Shown: positions 49,981 through 60,910, counted from the stretch's first letter. The stretch: DNA of 64,000 nt from Caryophanales bacterium (GCA_029240105.1 JARBTR010000003.1:1-64000); one strand, 5' to 3'. Numbers and translations: made by a program. The notes: generated from the letters alone by a model not told the origin.

Positions 49981-51273
49981 ATGGATTTAAAAATCAATGA
50001 GTTAGAAGCATTAAAATTAAAGGAATTGTATGACCTTGCGAAGGAATATAAGATTCAAAACTACAGCAAACATACAAAAAAAGAATTAATCTTTGCTATC
50101 ATGGGTGCCCGTGCTGAGAAAGACGGTTATTTATTCATGGAGGGCATTCTTGAAGTAATTGCCCACGAAGGATTTGGTTTTTTACGACCAATTAACTATT
50201 CACCATCAAAAGAAGATATCTATATTTCGGCTTCACAAATTCGAAGGTTTAGTCTACGTAATGGTGATAAAGTTACAGGTAAAGTTCGTCCACCAAAGGA
50301 AAATGAGCGTTACTATGGACTTTTGCATGTTGAAGCCGTTAATGATATCAATCCGGAAGAAGCAAAAGAACGTGTACATTTCCCTGGTTTGACAGCACTT
50401 TTCCCAGACAGACAAATGGTATTAGAGACAACTCAAAATAGGACTTCAACACGCGTTATGGACCTGATTGCACCTGTTGGTTTTGGGCAACGAGGTTTGA
50501 TTGTCGCACCTCCAAAAGCAGGTAAAACAATATTGCTTAAAGAAATTGCAAATGCAATTACAGAAAACTATCCAGAAGCTGAATTGATTGTGTTATTAAT
50601 AGATGAGCGCCCAGAGGAAGTAACGGATATTGAAAGATCTGTTAAAGCAGATGTTGTAAGTTCGACCTTTGACGAGACACCTGAAAATCATGTAAAAGTT
50701 TCTGAGCTAGTCCTTGAACGAGCATTACGTTTAGCTGAGCACAAAAGAGACGTAATTATTTTAATGGATAGTATCACACGTTTAGCCCGTGCTTATAATT
50801 TGGTTATACCACCAAGTGGACGGACGCTTTCAGGAGGTATTGATCCCGCAGCTTTTCATCGTCCAAAAAGATTCTTTGGAGCTGCTCGTAACATAGAAGA
50901 AGGCGGAAGTTTAACGATTCTTGCGACCGCACTTGTAGATACCGGATCTCGAATGGATGATGTGATATATGAAGAGTTCAAAGGAACTGGAAATCTAGAA
51001 CTACACTTGGATCGTTCGCTTGCAGAAAGAAGAATATTCCCTGCAATTGATATTCGTCGCTCAGGAACTCGTAAAGAGGATTTAATTATACCTCAAGACC
51101 ATTTAGAAAAGCTTTGGATGATTCGTAAAACTATGGCGGATGTTCCAGATTTCGCAGAACGATTAATTCGTAAAATTCGTTTCAGTGAAACAAATGCTGA
51201 ATTTTTTAAAGTTTTAGACGAGGACATTAAAAAGGCAATGCAACCGAATGCGCCACGGAAACCAATTTTTTAA
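49981..51273 (+). CDS. rho: transcription termination factor Rho
   Basis: Hexameric RNA helicase that terminates transcription. The 430-residue protein has the N-terminal helical Rho_N domain (about 1-45), an OB/cold-shock RNA-binding domain (about 50-125), Walker A A-P-P-K-A-G-K-T (about 178-185) and Walker [12 protein letters not shown]. The Q-loop G-G-I-D region is present. Close to B. subtilis length (427). Confidence 0.97.
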   Translation: MDLKINELEALKLKELYDLAKEYKIQNYSKHTKKELIFAIMGARAEKDGYLFMEGILEVIAHEGFGFLRPINYSPSKEDIYISASQIRRFSLRNGDKVTGKVRPPKENERYYGLLHVEAVNDINPEEAKERVHFPGLTALFPDRQMVLETTQNRTSTRVMDLIAPVGFGQRGLIVAPPKAGKTILLKEIANAITENYPEAELIVLLIDERPEEVTDIERSVKADVVSSTFDETPENHVKVSELVLERALRLAEHKRDVIILMDSITRLARAYNLVIPPSGRTLSGGIDPAAFHRPKRFFGAARNIEEGGSLTILATALVDTGSRMDDVIYEEFKGTGNLELHLDRSLAERRIFPAIDIRRSGTRKEDLIIPQDHLEKLWMIRKTMADVPDFAERLIRKIRFSETNAEFFKVLDEDIKKAMQPNAPRKPIF

Positions 51274-51465
51274 GGTAATAAAATGATATTGTTTTTTCTT
51301 CAAATAAAAAACTCAAAATGCCCTAATAGTTATCATAAAAACAATTGATTTTTTAATTGATTTTTTAATTGAATCTAGGTATACTAATTTTTGTATGTAA
51401 ATCAAAGTCCGATTTTTGGACAAACTCTGTATCAAATCGATTCAGGGCGGAAGGAGTGGAATGAA

Positions 51466-51666
51466 GTGAGAGAAGGAATTCATCCTAATTACAAAACTGT
51501 AACAGTTACTTGCGCTTGCGGTAACACATTTGAAACGGGTTCCGTTAAAAAGGAACTACGTTTAGAGGTTTGTAACGAATGTCACCCTTTTTACACTGGT
51601 CGTCAAAAGTTCGCATCAGCTGACGGTCGTGTTGAAAGATTCAACAAAAAATACGGAATTAAGTAG
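51466..51666 (+). CDS. rpmE: 50S ribosomal protein L31
   Basis: Zinc-containing L31 of 66 residues. It has the C-A-C and C-N-E-C motifs that ligate zinc (C+ form) and the conserved H-P-F-Y-T-G-R-Q-K end. GTG 51466 starts M-R-E-G-I-H-P-N-Y and is preceded by AAGGAGTGGA at good spacing; the longer in-frame ORF from 51391 has no SD and does not match the family. A terminator follows. Confidence 0.95.
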   Translation: MREGIHPNYKTVTVTCACGNTFETGSVKKELRLEVCNECHPFYTGRQKFASADGRVERFNKKYGIK

Positions 51667-51690
51667 TCCGAGAGACAATCAACTAAAATG

Positions 51691-51720
51691 CAGGTGGGTA
51701 GCTATCCACCTGTTTTTATT
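51691..51720 (+). terminator. rpmE terminator
   Basis: CAGGTGG / CCACCTG stem, eight-base loop, TTTTTATTT tail. Confidence 0.88.
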
Positions 51721-51933
51721 TGCTAAACTTTCCATATGGTTGATTTTACTTTAATTTACTGATTAGAGTTTATAATTGTTTTGATAAACTAGACCATGGG
51801 TATTTATATTTTTTAACGCATCATTTTTCAATATAAGTAAATAGGCATTCAATTATTTTACGTCTTTTTTTTCTTAGAGATTTTAAATATAATATTTAAG
51901 TAAATTTTTTAAACTGTTGTGGGGTTTCCGAAT

Positions 51934-52548
51934 ATGTATGTTATGAAACAATCGGGTTGGATTGAAGTTATTTGTGGAAGTATGTTCTCAGGAAAATCTG
52001 AGGAATTAATACGGCGTATTCGTAGGGCTCAATTTGCTAGACAGAATATTGTGGTGTTTAAACCCATAATTGATAATCGTTATAGTGAAGAAAGTATATG
52101 TTCACATAATGGGAATCAAATCGTGGCAATTCCAATTTCAGACTCAATTGATATTTTTAAATATGTTACATTTGAAACAGACCTAATTGCCATAGATGAG
52201 ATTCAATTCTTTGATGAAAATATTGTAGAAGTTGTTGTTCAGTTGGCAAATAAAGGATATCGTGTGGTTGTTGCTGGATTGGATTTGGATTTTCGAGGAG
52301 TACCATTCGGATCGGTTCCGGCCTTAATGGCTATGGCTGAATCAGTAACAAAGCTTCAAGCTGTTTGCCACGTTTGTGGATCGCCTGCATGGTGCTCGCA
52401 ACGTCTAGTTAATGGTAGTCCAGCCCCGTATGAAGGTTTAATTATTCAAGTGGGTGCTTCAGAGTCTTACGAAGCACGCTGTAGACACCACCATGTGGTT
52501 CCAGGTAAACCTTCTAATATTAATATTCAACTAGAGGTTAAGAGTTAG
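51934..52548 (+). CDS. tdk: thymidine kinase
   Basis: Salvage enzyme phosphorylating thymidine to dTMP. The 204-residue protein has the P-loop G-S-M-F-S-G-K-S (about 14-21), the D-E-I-Q-F-F block (about 88-93) and a C-terminal zinc site with C-H-V-C-G-S and C-R-H-H. ATG 51934 matches the family start and has GTGGGG about 9 bases upstream; a GTG at 51919 overlaps that SD. Its product feeds tmk in the same window. Confidence 0.95.
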   Translation: MYVMKQSGWIEVICGSMFSGKSEELIRRIRRAQFARQNIVVFKPIIDNRYSEESICSHNGNQIVAIPISDSIDIFKYVTFETDLIAIDEIQFFDENIVEVVVQLANKGYRVVVAGLDLDFRGVPFGSVPALMAMAESVTKLQAVCHVCGSPAWCSQRLVNGSPAPYEGLIIQVGASESYEARCRHHHVVPGKPSNINIQLEVKS

Positions 52549-52603
52549 CTTGATTTCTTGATTAGAAAATTTAGTCATTAAATCTAATTAAAAGAGGTAT
52601 ATC

Positions 52604-53677
52604 ATGATAGATAAATTACAATCGGTAGAAGACCGTTATGAAAGATTAAACGAATTGTTGAGTGATCCAACAGTTATTAGTGATTCGAATAAATTAAGAG
52701 AATACTCAAAAGAACAGGCAGGCATCCAAGAGATTGTCTCTGTTTACCGCAATTTCAAGAACGTGCGCCAGCAACATGCAGATACAAGAGAGATGCTGGA
52801 AGAAAACTTAGACGCTGAAATGCGCGAAATGGTAAAAGATGAATTTGACAGCCTAACAAAGGAACTGGAATCCTTACAGGAAAAAATCCGTATTTTAATG
52901 ATTCCTAAAGATCCTAACGATGATAAAAACGTTATCATGGAAGTACGAGGAGCAGCTGGAGGGGATGAAGCGGCTTTATTTGCTGGTAACCTCTTCAGAA
53001 TGTACACTAGGTACGCAGAATCTAACGGATGGAAAGTTGAAGTGTTAGATTCCAACCCGACGGGTATTGGTGGCTTCAAAGAGGTTGTGTTCATGATTAG
53101 TGGAACAGGTGCCTACTCCAAACTGAAATATGAAAATGGTGCACATCGCGTTCAACGTGTACCCGAAACAGAATCATCAGGTCGTATTCACACTTCAACT
53201 GCCACTGTAGCTTGTATGCCAGAAGCAGAAGAGGTTGATATTCTTATTAATGATAACGATATTCGTATTGACACTTTTTGTTCATCTGGAGCCGGTGGTC
53301 AGTCAGTAAATACAACAAAATCAGCTGTTCGGGTTACACATATCCCTACTGGGATTATGGCTACATGCCAGGACGGAAAGTCACAAAACTCGAATAAAGA
53401 CCAAGCGTTGAAAGTATTGCGTGCTCGAATTTATGAAATTGAACAAAAGAAAATTCAAGACGAGTTGGACGCTACTCGTAAATCAGCTGTTGGTACAGGA
53501 GATCGATCTGAGCGAATTCGTACGTATAACTACCCTCAAAGTCGTGTAACCGACCATCGTATTGGTTTGACATTACAAAAACTGGATACCATTATGGAAG
53601 GTAAACTAGATGAAATAATTGACGCATTAACATTAGATGACCAAACGCGTCGATTAAACAACGAGGAGAACCAATAA
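52604..53677 (+). CDS. prfA: peptide chain release factor 1
   Basis: RF1, which ends translation at UAA and UAG. The 357-residue protein has the catalytic G-A-G-G-Q-S loop (about residue 229-234) and the P-E-T anticodon-like motif (P-E-T-E-S-S-G region, about 187). The SD is AAAGAGG. Its stop overlaps the prmC start by one base, coupling RF1 to the enzyme that methylates its GGQ glutamine. Confidence 0.97.
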   Translation: MIDKLQSVEDRYERLNELLSDPTVISDSNKLREYSKEQAGIQEIVSVYRNFKNVRQQHADTREMLEENLDAEMREMVKDEFDSLTKELESLQEKIRILMIPKDPNDDKNVIMEVRGAAGGDEAALFAGNLFRMYTRYAESNGWKVEVLDSNPTGIGGFKEVVFMISGTGAYSKLKYENGAHRVQRVPETESSGRIHTSTATVACMPEAEEVDILINDNDIRIDTFCSSGAGGQSVNTTKSAVRVTHIPTGIMATCQDGKSQNSNKDQALKVLRARIYEIEQKKIQDELDATRKSAVGTGDRSERIRTYNYPQSRVTDHRIGLTLQKLDTIMEGKLDEIIDALTLDDQTRRLNNEENQ

Positions 53678-54570
53678 TGAATAAAGTGTATGAAGCTCTG
53701 CATTGGGCTTCTTCTTTTTTAGGAGAAAACAACAGGGATCAAAATATTGGTGAATTACTGCTCATGCACTACCTAGGCATTTCGCGTGCGCAATTATTAT
53801 CATCCTTGCAGGATGTTATGCCCACAAACGTTATCAACGAATTTAAACATAAAATAGAAGAGCATGTCACAAATGGAGTTCCCGTTCAACATATAATTGG
53901 ATCCGCTCCTTTTTATGGTAGAACTTTTAAAGTCAATAAGGATGTCTTGATTCCGCGTCCTGAGACCGAAGAACTTGTTGAAAATGTATTGAGTATGATC
54001 CAAGTGGATTTTGGGGTAAATGAATCTCTTGCAATCGCTGATATTGGAACAGGAAGTGGTGTGATTGCGATAACCATGCAACTTGAACTTCCAGAAACGC
54101 ATGTTTATGCTATTGATATTTCTGATCCAGCTTTGAAAGTAGCTGTAAAAAACGCATGCAATCTAGGGGCTAATCGGATTGAATTTATTCAGGGTAGTCT
54201 TCTAGAACCATTAATTCAAAAAGAAATCAAGGTAGATGTGTTGCTTTCCAACCCGCCTTATATTCCTTTGACTGACTTGAACAATTTACAAGATGTAGTC
54301 CGTAATCATGATCCACATCTTGCTCTTTTCGGCGGACAATCTGGACTTGAATTTTACGAAAAGATAGTAAGAGATTTGCCAAAAGTATTGAATAGAAAAG
54401 CCATTGTGGGTTTTGAGATTGGTGATGGCCAAGGTGAAGCTGTATCAGAGTTGCTAAAACAGATGTATCCAGATGAAACTATAACAGTTTTGAAGGATAT
54501 TAATGAAAAAGAGCGTATGGTTTTTGTCAGAATCAACGAAAAAAATAATACGGAAATTGTCGGTCTTTGA
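53677..54570 (+). CDS. prmC: release factor glutamine methyltransferase
   Basis: Methylates the GGQ glutamine of release factors. The 297-residue protein has an N-terminal helical domain (about 1-85), the SAM motif D-I-G-T-G-S-G (about 123-129) and the catalytic N-P-P-Y-I-P (about 192-197). The start overlaps the prfA stop (TAATG). Confidence 0.95.
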   Translation: MNKVYEALHWASSFLGENNRDQNIGELLLMHYLGISRAQLLSSLQDVMPTNVINEFKHKIEEHVTNGVPVQHIIGSAPFYGRTFKVNKDVLIPRPETEELVENVLSMIQVDFGVNESLAIADIGTGSGVIAITMQLELPETHVYAIDISDPALKVAVKNACNLGANRIEFIQGSLLEPLIQKEIKVDVLLSNPPYIPLTDLNNLQDVVRNHDPHLALFGGQSGLEFYEKIVRDLPKVLNRKAIVGFEIGDGQGEAVSELLKQMYPDETITVLKDINEKERMVFVRINEKNNTEIVGL

Positions 54571-54607
54571 AGGACGATTTTAATAATGCAAATTGAATAA
54601 GCTTTGA

Positions 54608-54650
54608 ATCCCCCGACCATACTTGTTGCATAAAAGGTGGGGGTTTTATT
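54608..54650 (+). promoter_or_regulatory. hairpin sequestering the spoIIR ribosome-binding site
   Basis: CCCCC (54610-54614) and ACC (54616-54618) pair with GGT (54636-54638) and GGGGG (54639-54643), with one bulged G. The 3' arm is the only SD of spoIIR and is followed by TTTTATT and the ATG. The element could act both as a prmC terminator and as a translation lock on read-through mRNA. Confidence 0.65.
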
Positions 54651-55298
54651 ATGAAGAAATATGTGGCAATGCTTTATATTTTGATGCTAAGTTTAGCAAC
54701 TATGGTGAGTTATTTAGCACCAACAACAAAAGTTGATGCTCAATTAAATAAATCAAATGAGGTTATTCCAGAGGATGCGATTCGTTTACGTATTTTAGCA
54801 AATAGTAATACAGAAATGGATCAAAATCTAAAGAGAGCAATTCGTGATCGAGTAAAAAAAGAGATTGATGGATGGGTCGTCGGCTTAACATCAAAGGAAG
54901 CAGCACAGGAAGTAATTTCAGCTCATATTGAAGAAATAAAAGATATTGCTAAAAACGAAATCGAAAAACTTGGTGCTAAACAAACGGTTAGTGTGGAGTT
55001 AGGAAAAACAGAATTTCCAACTAAGCTTTATGGAGATTATCTTTATCCAGCTGGACAATATGAGGCTTTGGTTATTAAGTTAGGGGAAGCTGAAGGAGAT
55101 AATTGGTGGTGCGTATTGTATCCCCCGTTATGTTTCTTAGATTTCAGTAGTGGTACAGCGGTAAAAGCCGAAGCTAAAACTAAAAAACAAACTGAAACTA
55201 ATGCTACTATTTCATATAAAAATAAAAAAGAAGCTTCTACTAAAAAGAAAGTAAAAGTACAATTTTTAAGTAAAAAAATGATTGACAAAATCTTTTAA
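54651..55298 (+). CDS. spoIIR: stage II sporulation protein R
   Basis: Signal protein secreted by the forespore that triggers SpoIIGA to process pro-sigma-E. The 215-residue protein has an N-terminal signal segment (about 5-25), the family core I-R-L-R-I-L-A-N-S-N and the W-W-C-V-L-Y-P-P-L-C block with paired cysteines. The basic Lys-rich tail (about 175-215) is variable. Position after prmC is conserved. In B. subtilis it is sigma-F dependent; I could not read a convincing sigma-F promoter. Confidence 0.96.
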   Translation: MKKYVAMLYILMLSLATMVSYLAPTTKVDAQLNKSNEVIPEDAIRLRILANSNTEMDQNLKRAIRDRVKKEIDGWVVGLTSKEAAQEVISAHIEEIKDIAKNEIEKLGAKQTVSVELGKTEFPTKLYGDYLYPAGQYEALVIKLGEAEGDNWWCVLYPPLCFLDFSSGTAVKAEAKTKKQTETNATISYKNKKEASTKKKVKVQFLSKKMIDKIF

Positions 55299-55393
55299 TA
55301 ATTGTGGATAAATTTGTTTAAAATTTGCTAATAAATCTTAATAACACGTATTTATCAACAATTTATACTGTTCTTACATATATAAAAATTGGG

Positions 55394-55428
55394 CCTTTAC
55401 TACTGAAAATAGTAAAGGTTGTTTTGTT
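55394..55428 (+). terminator. spoIIR terminator
   Basis: CCTTTACTA / TAGTAAAGG stem, seven-base loop, T-rich tail. Confidence 0.85.
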
Positions 55429-55522
55429 TTTGAACATTTTCTATACTAAAAAGGGTAAAAAAATAAGAAATTTAGCGAATAAAGTAGAAACGTTAAAAAT
55501 GCTGAATAATAGGGGACATACT

Positions 55523-56566
55523 GTGAATACAAAAATTTGGATTGTGGATAACCTTGTGGAAAACATAAGTGAGGATCCGAAAATTATAGAAGCATCTAGA
55601 CTTTTATCTAATAGAGAATTGGTTGCTTTTCCAACTGAAACGGTTTACGGCTTAGGTGCTAACGCACTTGATTCTGAAGCAGTAAAAAAAATCTATATTG
55701 CGAAAGGTAGGCCTTCCGATAATCCGCTTATTGTTCATATTTCAAATAAAGATGATCTAGAGAAATATGTAGAAGAAATTCCCAAAAAATCAAAGATTCT
55801 AATAGATAAGTTTTGGCCAGGACCAATGACACTAGTCTTTAAGAAAAAAGAAGGGGTTTTCCCTGATGAAATAACAGCTGGGTTGGATACTGTAGCAATT
55901 AGAATGCCTAGTCATCCAGTTGCATTAGCACTTATTGAAAATTCTAAGGTACCTATAGCTGCTCCTAGCGCAAACCTATCAGGTCGTCCTAGCCCAACAA
56001 CTGCAAAACATGTAACCGAAGACTTGTTTGGTAAGGTTGCTGGTATTGTTGATGGCGGAAAAACAGGGATAGGGTTAGAATCAACTGTTATTGACGTAAC
56101 AGGGGAAGTACCTATTATATTAAGGCTTGGTGGAATAACCAAAGATCAACTTGAGCAGTGCGTTGGGTATGTAGAACTAGATTCAGGTCTAATTTCAGAG
56201 AAACAAACACCAAGATCTCCAGGTATGAAGTACAAACACTATGCACCTAAAGCACAGTTTATTTTAGTTCAAGGTAAGCCTGAATTTTTGCAAAAACAAA
56301 TAGAGAAAGCAAAATATGAAGGTAAGAAAGTCGGTGTTTATACGGTCGATGAAAGAAAAAGTTACTATCATGCAGATATAGTAATTGCTGGAGGATCGGA
56401 TTCAGATTTAAATACAGTCGCTGAAAGAATGTATAGTGTCTTGAGGGAATTTGATCATACTGACGTAAATGTTATTTACGGTGAAACATTTAGTGTGGAT
56501 GGTATTGGTAGTGCAATTATGAATCGTCTACTAAAGGCAGCAGGGAATCATATTATTACTGAATAA
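55523..56566 (+). CDS. ywlC: L-threonylcarbamoyladenylate synthase (Sua5/YwlC)
   Basis: Makes threonylcarbamoyl-AMP, the first step of t6A37 formation on tRNAs that read ANN codons. The 347-residue protein has a YrdC domain (about 25-215; F-P-T-E-T-V-Y-G-L-G and K-G-R-P-S-D-N-P-L) and a C-terminal Sua5 domain joined by S-P-G-M-K-Y-x-H-Y-A-P. GTG 55523 follows AGGGGAC and matches the family start; the longer upstream frame runs through the spoIIR terminator. Confidence 0.95.
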   Translation: MNTKIWIVDNLVENISEDPKIIEASRLLSNRELVAFPTETVYGLGANALDSEAVKKIYIAKGRPSDNPLIVHISNKDDLEKYVEEIPKKSKILIDKFWPGPMTLVFKKKEGVFPDEITAGLDTVAIRMPSHPVALALIENSKVPIAAPSANLSGRPSPTTAKHVTEDLFGKVAGIVDGGKTGIGLESTVIDVTGEVPIILRLGGITKDQLEQCVGYVELDSGLISEKQTPRSPGMKYKHYAPKAQFILVQGKPEFLQKQIEKAKYEGKKVGVYTVDERKSYYHADIVIAGGSDSDLNTVAERMYSVLREFDHTDVNVIYGETFSVDGIGSAIMNRLLKAAGNHIITE

Positions 56567-56666
56567 AATCAAAGATGAATAAAAGTTATATCAAACAAGC
56601 TCGCAAATAATTCAAATTACGTATATTCATAAAGGACAACCCATAAGTTTTGTTGAGGTGTTCATT

Positions 56667-57221
56667 TTGAGATATTTTTTTGAAATAGGATCTATTTTTT
56701 TACTAGCTATTGCGTTGGGAATGGATGCGTTTTCTGCTTGTTTAGGCATTGGTCTATATGGACTACGTTTAAGAAAAATTGTTATGATAAGCGTATTAAT
56801 CGGTTTTTTTCATGCGTTGATGCCTTTTCTTGGAATTGTGATTGGTGGATTCATAAATGGAGTTGTAGGGGAAATTGCTGTAATATCAAGTGGTGTAGTT
56901 TTAATTATAATAGGACTTGAAATGATTTCTTGGCTAATTTTCCCATCACAGAAGAAAGTAAAACCACCAGAAAATTTTGGTTTAATTTTGTTCGTTTTAT
57001 CTGTAAGTTTGGATAGTTTTTCTGTTGGATTGAGTCTAGGGATGATTGGACTAAGAGTAGCATTTACATTACTTGTTTTTGCGGGTGTAGCTACCATTAT
57101 GAGTTTTTCTGGTTTGATTTTAGGTAAAAAGATACAAATGATCTTTGGTCAATATGCTTGTGTGATTGGTGGATTCATACTAATCTTATTTGGTTTAAAA
57201 TTTATACTTGAATATCTTTAA
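56667..57221 (+). CDS. mntP: manganese efflux pump MntP
   Basis: Six-helix Mn(II) exporter, about 184 residues. Two halves each carry the pseudo-repeat with acidic metal residues: M-D-A-F-S-A-C-L-G-I-G in the first and L-D-S-F-S-V-G-L-S-L-G in the second. TTG 56667 has GAGGTG 6 bases upstream; GTG 56658 lies within that SD. No Mn riboswitch is visible upstream. It keeps the B. subtilis ywlD position. Confidence 0.93.
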   Translation: MRYFFEIGSIFLLAIALGMDAFSACLGIGLYGLRLRKIVMISVLIGFFHALMPFLGIVIGGFINGVVGEIAVISSGVVLIIIGLEMISWLIFPSQKKVKPPENFGLILFVLSVSLDSFSVGLSLGMIGLRVAFTLLVFAGVATIMSFSGLILGKKIQMIFGQYACVIGGFILILFGLKFILEYL

Positions 57222-57252
57222 ATATGTATTATGAAAATTCGGAGAGAATTGA

Positions 57253-57687
57253 ATGAAAAAAATCCTTTTTGTTTGCACGGGTAATACGTGTAGAAGCCCT
57301 ATGGCTGAAGCTATTCTAAAGAGCAAAAATATTGCCAATATAGAAGTATGCTCCGCAGGCGTCTACGCTACGGAAGGCGACTTTGCATCCGAGCATGCTA
57401 AATCCATATTGAAGACAAAGAATATGTATTCTGAACATAAATCCAGACGATTATCTAGTGAATTACTCGATTGGGCTACATTCGTTCTTACGATGACTGA
57501 AGGGCATAAAAAAACCATTTTAATGGAGTATCCAGACTTCGCAAAAAAGACCTTTACACTTAAAAATTTTGTAGGAGAAACAAACCATGATATTGCAGAT
57601 CCATACGGTGGAACTGAAAATGATTATCTTACAACCTTTCGAGAGTTAGAAAAATTGATAGAGAAACTCATTCAAAAATTAGGCTAG
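57253..57687 (+). CDS. ywlE: protein-arginine phosphatase YwlE
   Basis: Low-molecular-weight phosphatase of 144 residues. The P-loop C8-T-G-N-T12-C-R14-S has threonine at the position that gives YwlE specificity for phosphoarginine. The general acid aspartate is in A-D-P-Y-G-G. It counteracts the arginine kinase McsB and so modulates CtsR and ClpCP; those partners lie outside the window. Confidence 0.94.
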   Translation: MKKILFVCTGNTCRSPMAEAILKSKNIANIEVCSAGVYATEGDFASEHAKSILKTKNMYSEHKSRRLSSELLDWATFVLTMTEGHKKTILMEYPDFAKKTFTLKNFVGETNHDIADPYGGTENDYLTTFRELEKLIEKLIQKLG

Positions 57688-57740
57688 ATTTGCCATAATA
57701 GAGATGAGTATAAAAGTAAATGAAAAGAGGAAATGAAAAA

Positions 57741-58181
57741 ATGAAAGTAGCAATTGCATCAGATCACGGAGGAATGAATATCCGTAAAGAAATCATGGCA
57801 TTAATGGATGAATTAAATATTGAGTATATAGACTTTGGATGTGAAGCTGGTTGTTCGGTTGATTATCCAGATTACGCAATCCCAGTAGCTGAGAAAGTAG
57901 CAAGAGGGGACTTTGATAGAGGAATACTAGTTTGTGGAACGGGTATCGGTATGAGTATTGCTGCGAATAAGGTAGAAGGCGTTCGTTGTGCCTTAGTGCA
58001 TGATTGTTTCAGTGCACAAGCTACTCGTTCGCACAATGATAGTAATGTTTTAGCAATAGGTGAACGTGTTATAGGACCAGGTCTTGCTCGTGAGATAGCG
58101 AGGATTTGGTTAACCACACCTTTTGATGGTGGTCGTCATGAAACTCGTGTAAGTAAGATTAAAGCTTATGAGGCAAAATAA
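57741..58181 (+). CDS. rpiB: ribose-5-phosphate isomerase B
   Basis: RpiB/LacA-type isomerase interconverting ribose-5-P and ribulose-5-P. The 146-residue protein begins [11 protein letters not shown] and has the active-site cysteine in [16 protein letters not shown] 57741 fits this start, with AGAGGAAA upstream; an ATG 21 bases earlier belongs to the SD region. It supplies the ribose-5-P used by prs. Confidence 0.95.
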   Translation: MKVAIASDHGGMNIRKEIMALMDELNIEYIDFGCEAGCSVDYPDYAIPVAEKVARGDFDRGILVCGTGIGMSIAANKVEGVRCALVHDCFSAQATRSHNDSNVLAIGERVIGPGLAREIARIWLTTPFDGGRHETRVSKIKAYEAK

Positions 58182-58182
58182 A

Positions 58183-58719
58183 ATGACTACTATAATGGAA
58201 CAGTTAAAGACGTGTTTACATGAATTAAATGCAGAATTTCCAATGAACGAAGAACAGATTCTAGTAATAGGTTGTAGCACAAGTGAGGTTGCGGGTGAGC
58301 GTATTGGTACTGCAGGTACTGAAGAAGTTGCTGAGACAATTTATAATACATTAATTGAGTTTCAAGAGCACACAAAGGTGCAACTTGCCTTTCAATGTTG
58401 TGAACATTTGAATCGTGCGCTAGTTATTTCTAATAAAACAGCAAAGGAAAATCGGTTGCCACAAGTTAGAGTTGTACCCGCACGAAATGCAGGGGGTGCA
58501 TTAGCTACTATTGCGTATAAAAATCTACCTGATGCAGTCATTGTGGAAAATATTCAAGCAGACGCTGGAATTGACATTGGTGATACGTTTATTGGTATGC
58601 ATTTAAAACAAGTAGCAGTGCCGGTTCGGAGTTCAATTAAAGAAATTGGTAAAGCTCACATTTCAATGGCGATGACACGACCAAAACTTATTGGTGGGAA
58701 TCGTGCTGTATATGTATAA
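58183..58719 (+). CDS. ywlG: UPF0340 protein YwlG
   Basis: Conserved protein of 178 residues (TIGR01440 family) with unknown function. Typical blocks are G-C-S-T-S-E-V-x-G-E-R-I-G and C-C-E-H-L-N-R-A-L. It follows rpiB by one base and precedes glyA, the same order as in B. subtilis. ATG 58183 is chosen for spacing from GAGG; an ATG at 58168 inside rpiB is possible. Confidence 0.9.
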   Translation: MTTIMEQLKTCLHELNAEFPMNEEQILVIGCSTSEVAGERIGTAGTEEVAETIYNTLIEFQEHTKVQLAFQCCEHLNRALVISNKTAKENRLPQVRVVPARNAGGALATIAYKNLPDAVIVENIQADAGIDIGDTFIGMHLKQVAVPVRSSIKEIGKAHISMAMTRPKLIGGNRAVYV

Positions 58720-58867
58720 AAATATGGGGGAATTGGTTTTGTAGCTGATTTCCCTTTTTCAATTTAACCATGTTTAAAACTAACTAGTAAATTTAAGTTT
58801 TTCGGTTTAAAAATAAATCCCTTTCGTGTTACTATAAATTCAGATTTTGATATAGAGGAGCCTGAAA

Positions 58868-60109
58868 ATGGAAAATTTAAAGAAGCACGATCCTGAAATG
58901 TATGAAGTTATTCAGCAAGAACTTGGAAGACAACGTGGAAAGATAGAATTAATTGCTTCTGAAAATTTTGTTAGTGAGTCCGTAATGGAAGCAATGGGCT
59001 CTATCCTTACCAATAAATATGCTGAAGGATATCCATCTAAACGTTATTATGGCGGTTGTGAGTTTGTTGACGTGGTAGAAGATATAGCACGAGATCGCGC
59101 AAAAGAAATTTTTGGTGCAGATCATGTAAATGTTCAACCGCATTCAGGTGCACAAGCTAATATGGCTGTGTACTATGCTGTTCTAGAACAAGGGGATACT
59201 GTATTAGGGATGAATCTTTCCCACGGTGGACACTTGACTCATGGTAGCCCAGTAAATTTTAGTGGTAAACAATATAAATTTGTGGAATACGGTGTGGATG
59301 AAAAGACACACATGATTGACTATGAAATTGTACGAACAAAAGCGATTGAATGTAGACCAAAGCTTATTGTCGCAGGTGCATCTGCATATCCACGTGCTAT
59401 AGATTTTGTAAAATTTAGAGAGATTGCAGACGAAGTTAGTGCATATTTAATGGTTGATATGGCACATATCGCAGGTCTTGTAGCAGCAGGTTTGCATATG
59501 AACCCAGTACCTTACGCGGACTTTGTAACTACAACAACTCACAAAACATTACGCGGGCCTCGTGGTGGTATGATTCTGTGTAAAGAAGAATATGCAAAGC
59601 AAATTGATAAATCTATTTTTCCAGGAATTCAAGGTGGCCCACTAATGCATGTTATTGCGGCAAAGGGAGTAGCTTTTAAAGAATGTCTTGAAGACAGTTT
59701 TAAAGAATATGCTAAGAATATTTTGGCAAATGCAAAGCGTTTAGAAATAGCCTTAACTAAAGAAGGATTTAATCTAGTATCTGGCGGAACAGATAATCAT
59801 TTGCTATTAATTGACGTTCGTTCTACAGGTTTAACAGGTAAAGCAGCTGAACATATTTTAGATGAAATTGGAATTACGTGTAACAAAAATACAATACCAT
59901 TTGAAACAGCTAGTCCATTTGTAACAAGTGGAATTAGAATTGGTACAGCAGCTGTAACAACACGTGGATTTGGTTTAGAAGAGATGGATGAAATTGCTGC
60001 TATTATGGCTATAGCACTTTTAAATAGTGAAAGTGAAGAAATGTTAGCCAAAGCTAAAAATCGTGTTGAGAAATTAACAAGTAAGTTTGAAATGTATCCA
60101 AATTATTAG
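58868..60109 (+). CDS. glyA: serine hydroxymethyltransferase
   Basis: PLP enzyme converting serine and tetrahydrofolate to glycine and methylene-THF, the one-carbon donor for thymidylate and purines. The 413-residue protein has Y-P-S-K-R-Y-Y-G-G near residue 50, H-S-G-A-Q-A-N near 96, and the PLP lysine in [14 protein letters not shown] (about 219-232). SD is AGAGGAG. Confidence 0.98.
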   Translation: MENLKKHDPEMYEVIQQELGRQRGKIELIASENFVSESVMEAMGSILTNKYAEGYPSKRYYGGCEFVDVVEDIARDRAKEIFGADHVNVQPHSGAQANMAVYYAVLEQGDTVLGMNLSHGGHLTHGSPVNFSGKQYKFVEYGVDEKTHMIDYEIVRTKAIECRPKLIVAGASAYPRAIDFVKFREIADEVSAYLMVDMAHIAGLVAAGLHMNPVPYADFVTTTTHKTLRGPRGGMILCKEEYAKQIDKSIFPGIQGGPLMHVIAAKGVAFKECLEDSFKEYAKNILANAKRLEIALTKEGFNLVSGGTDNHLLLIDVRSTGLTGKAAEHILDEIGITCNKNTIPFETASPFVTSGIRIGTAAVTTRGFGLEEMDEIAAIMAIALLNSESEEMLAKAKNRVEKLTSKFEMYPNY

Positions 60110-60113
60110 TTTT

Positions 60114-60140
60114 AAAAGGTAGGTAAATCCTACCTTTTTT
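60114..60140 (+). terminator. glyA terminator
   Basis: AAAAGGTAGG / CCTACCTTTT stem with five-base loop and T-run. Confidence 0.92.
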
Positions 60141-60185
60141 GTGTGTTTTAGCTTTTTTTCATGCATTAAATTTTAATGCAGAGTC

Positions 60186-60214
60186 TTGAACAAACCTTAT
60201 ATTTTCAGTACAAT
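60186..60214 (+). promoter_or_regulatory. upp promoter
   Basis: TTGAAC (60186-60191), 17 bases, TACAAT (60209-60214): five of six matches in each hexamer at ideal spacing, about 55 bases before upp. Confidence 0.7.
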
Positions 60215-60269
60215 AAACCGAGTCTTTTTTAAGACTTAATAGAATATATATTATGGAGGACAAATTTCT

Positions 60270-60899
60270 ATGGCAAAAGTACATGTTTTTGATCACCCAC
60301 TAATCCAACATAAGGTAACTATAATTCGTAAAGTAACGACTGGAACTAGAGAGTTTAGACAACTTGTTGATGAAGTTGCAATGTTAATGGCTTACGAAGT
60401 AACGCGTGATTTACCTTTAGAGGATGTTGAAATTGAAACTCCAATTTGCAAAACGATTCAAAAACAGATCTCAGGAAAGAAATTAGGTTTGGTTCCGATT
60501 CTTCGTGCAGGTTTAGGAATGGTTGATGGAATGCTTAAAATGATTCCTACTGCAAAAGTTGGACACATAGGTTTGTACCGTGATCACGATACTCTTCAAC
60601 CAGTAGAATACTTTGTAAAGTTACCTTCTGATGTGGAAGAAAGAGAATTTATAGTAGTGGATCCCATGTTAGCGACTGGAGGATCTGCAATTGTAGCCAT
60701 TCAATCATTAAAAAATCGTGGTGCAAAAAATATTAAATTTATGTGTTTAATTGCTGCTCCTGAAGGAGTAGAAACATTGAAGGAAGCACACCCTGATGTG
60801 GATATTTTTGTTGCGGTCCTTGATGAAAAACTAAATGAAATTGGCTATATTATTCCCGGACTTGGTGACGCTGGAGATAGATTGTTCGGTACTAAATAA
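60270..60899 (+). CDS. upp: uracil phosphoribosyltransferase
   Basis: Pyrimidine salvage enzyme making UMP from uracil and PRPP. The 209-residue protein has the R-A-G-L-G-M block (about 80-85), the PRPP loop D-P-M-L-A-T-G-G-S (about 131-139) and the C-terminal [16 protein letters not shown] uracil site. It has its own promoter and terminator. Confidence 0.98.
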   Translation: MAKVHVFDHPLIQHKVTIIRKVTTGTREFRQLVDEVAMLMAYEVTRDLPLEDVEIETPICKTIQKQISGKKLGLVPILRAGLGMVDGMLKMIPTAKVGHIGLYRDHDTLQPVEYFVKLPSDVEEREFIVVDPMLATGGSAIVAIQSLKNRGAKNIKFMCLIAAPEGVETLKEAHPDVDIFVAVLDEKLNEIGYIIPGLGDAGDRLFGTK

Positions 60900-60910
60900 T
60901 TAATTTTCAC

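Noticed and set aside
51343..51368. 12-base tandem repeat AATTGATTTTTT before rpmE
   Set aside because: Low-complexity A/T sequence that can arise by slippage; no evident function.
51391..51465. 25-residue N-terminal extension of L31
   Set aside because: No SD at 51391; GTG 51466 has a strong SD and gives the normal L31 length.
55325..55522. N-terminal extension of ywlC
   Set aside because: The extension runs through the spoIIR terminator and has no SD; the family start and SD are at GTG 55523.
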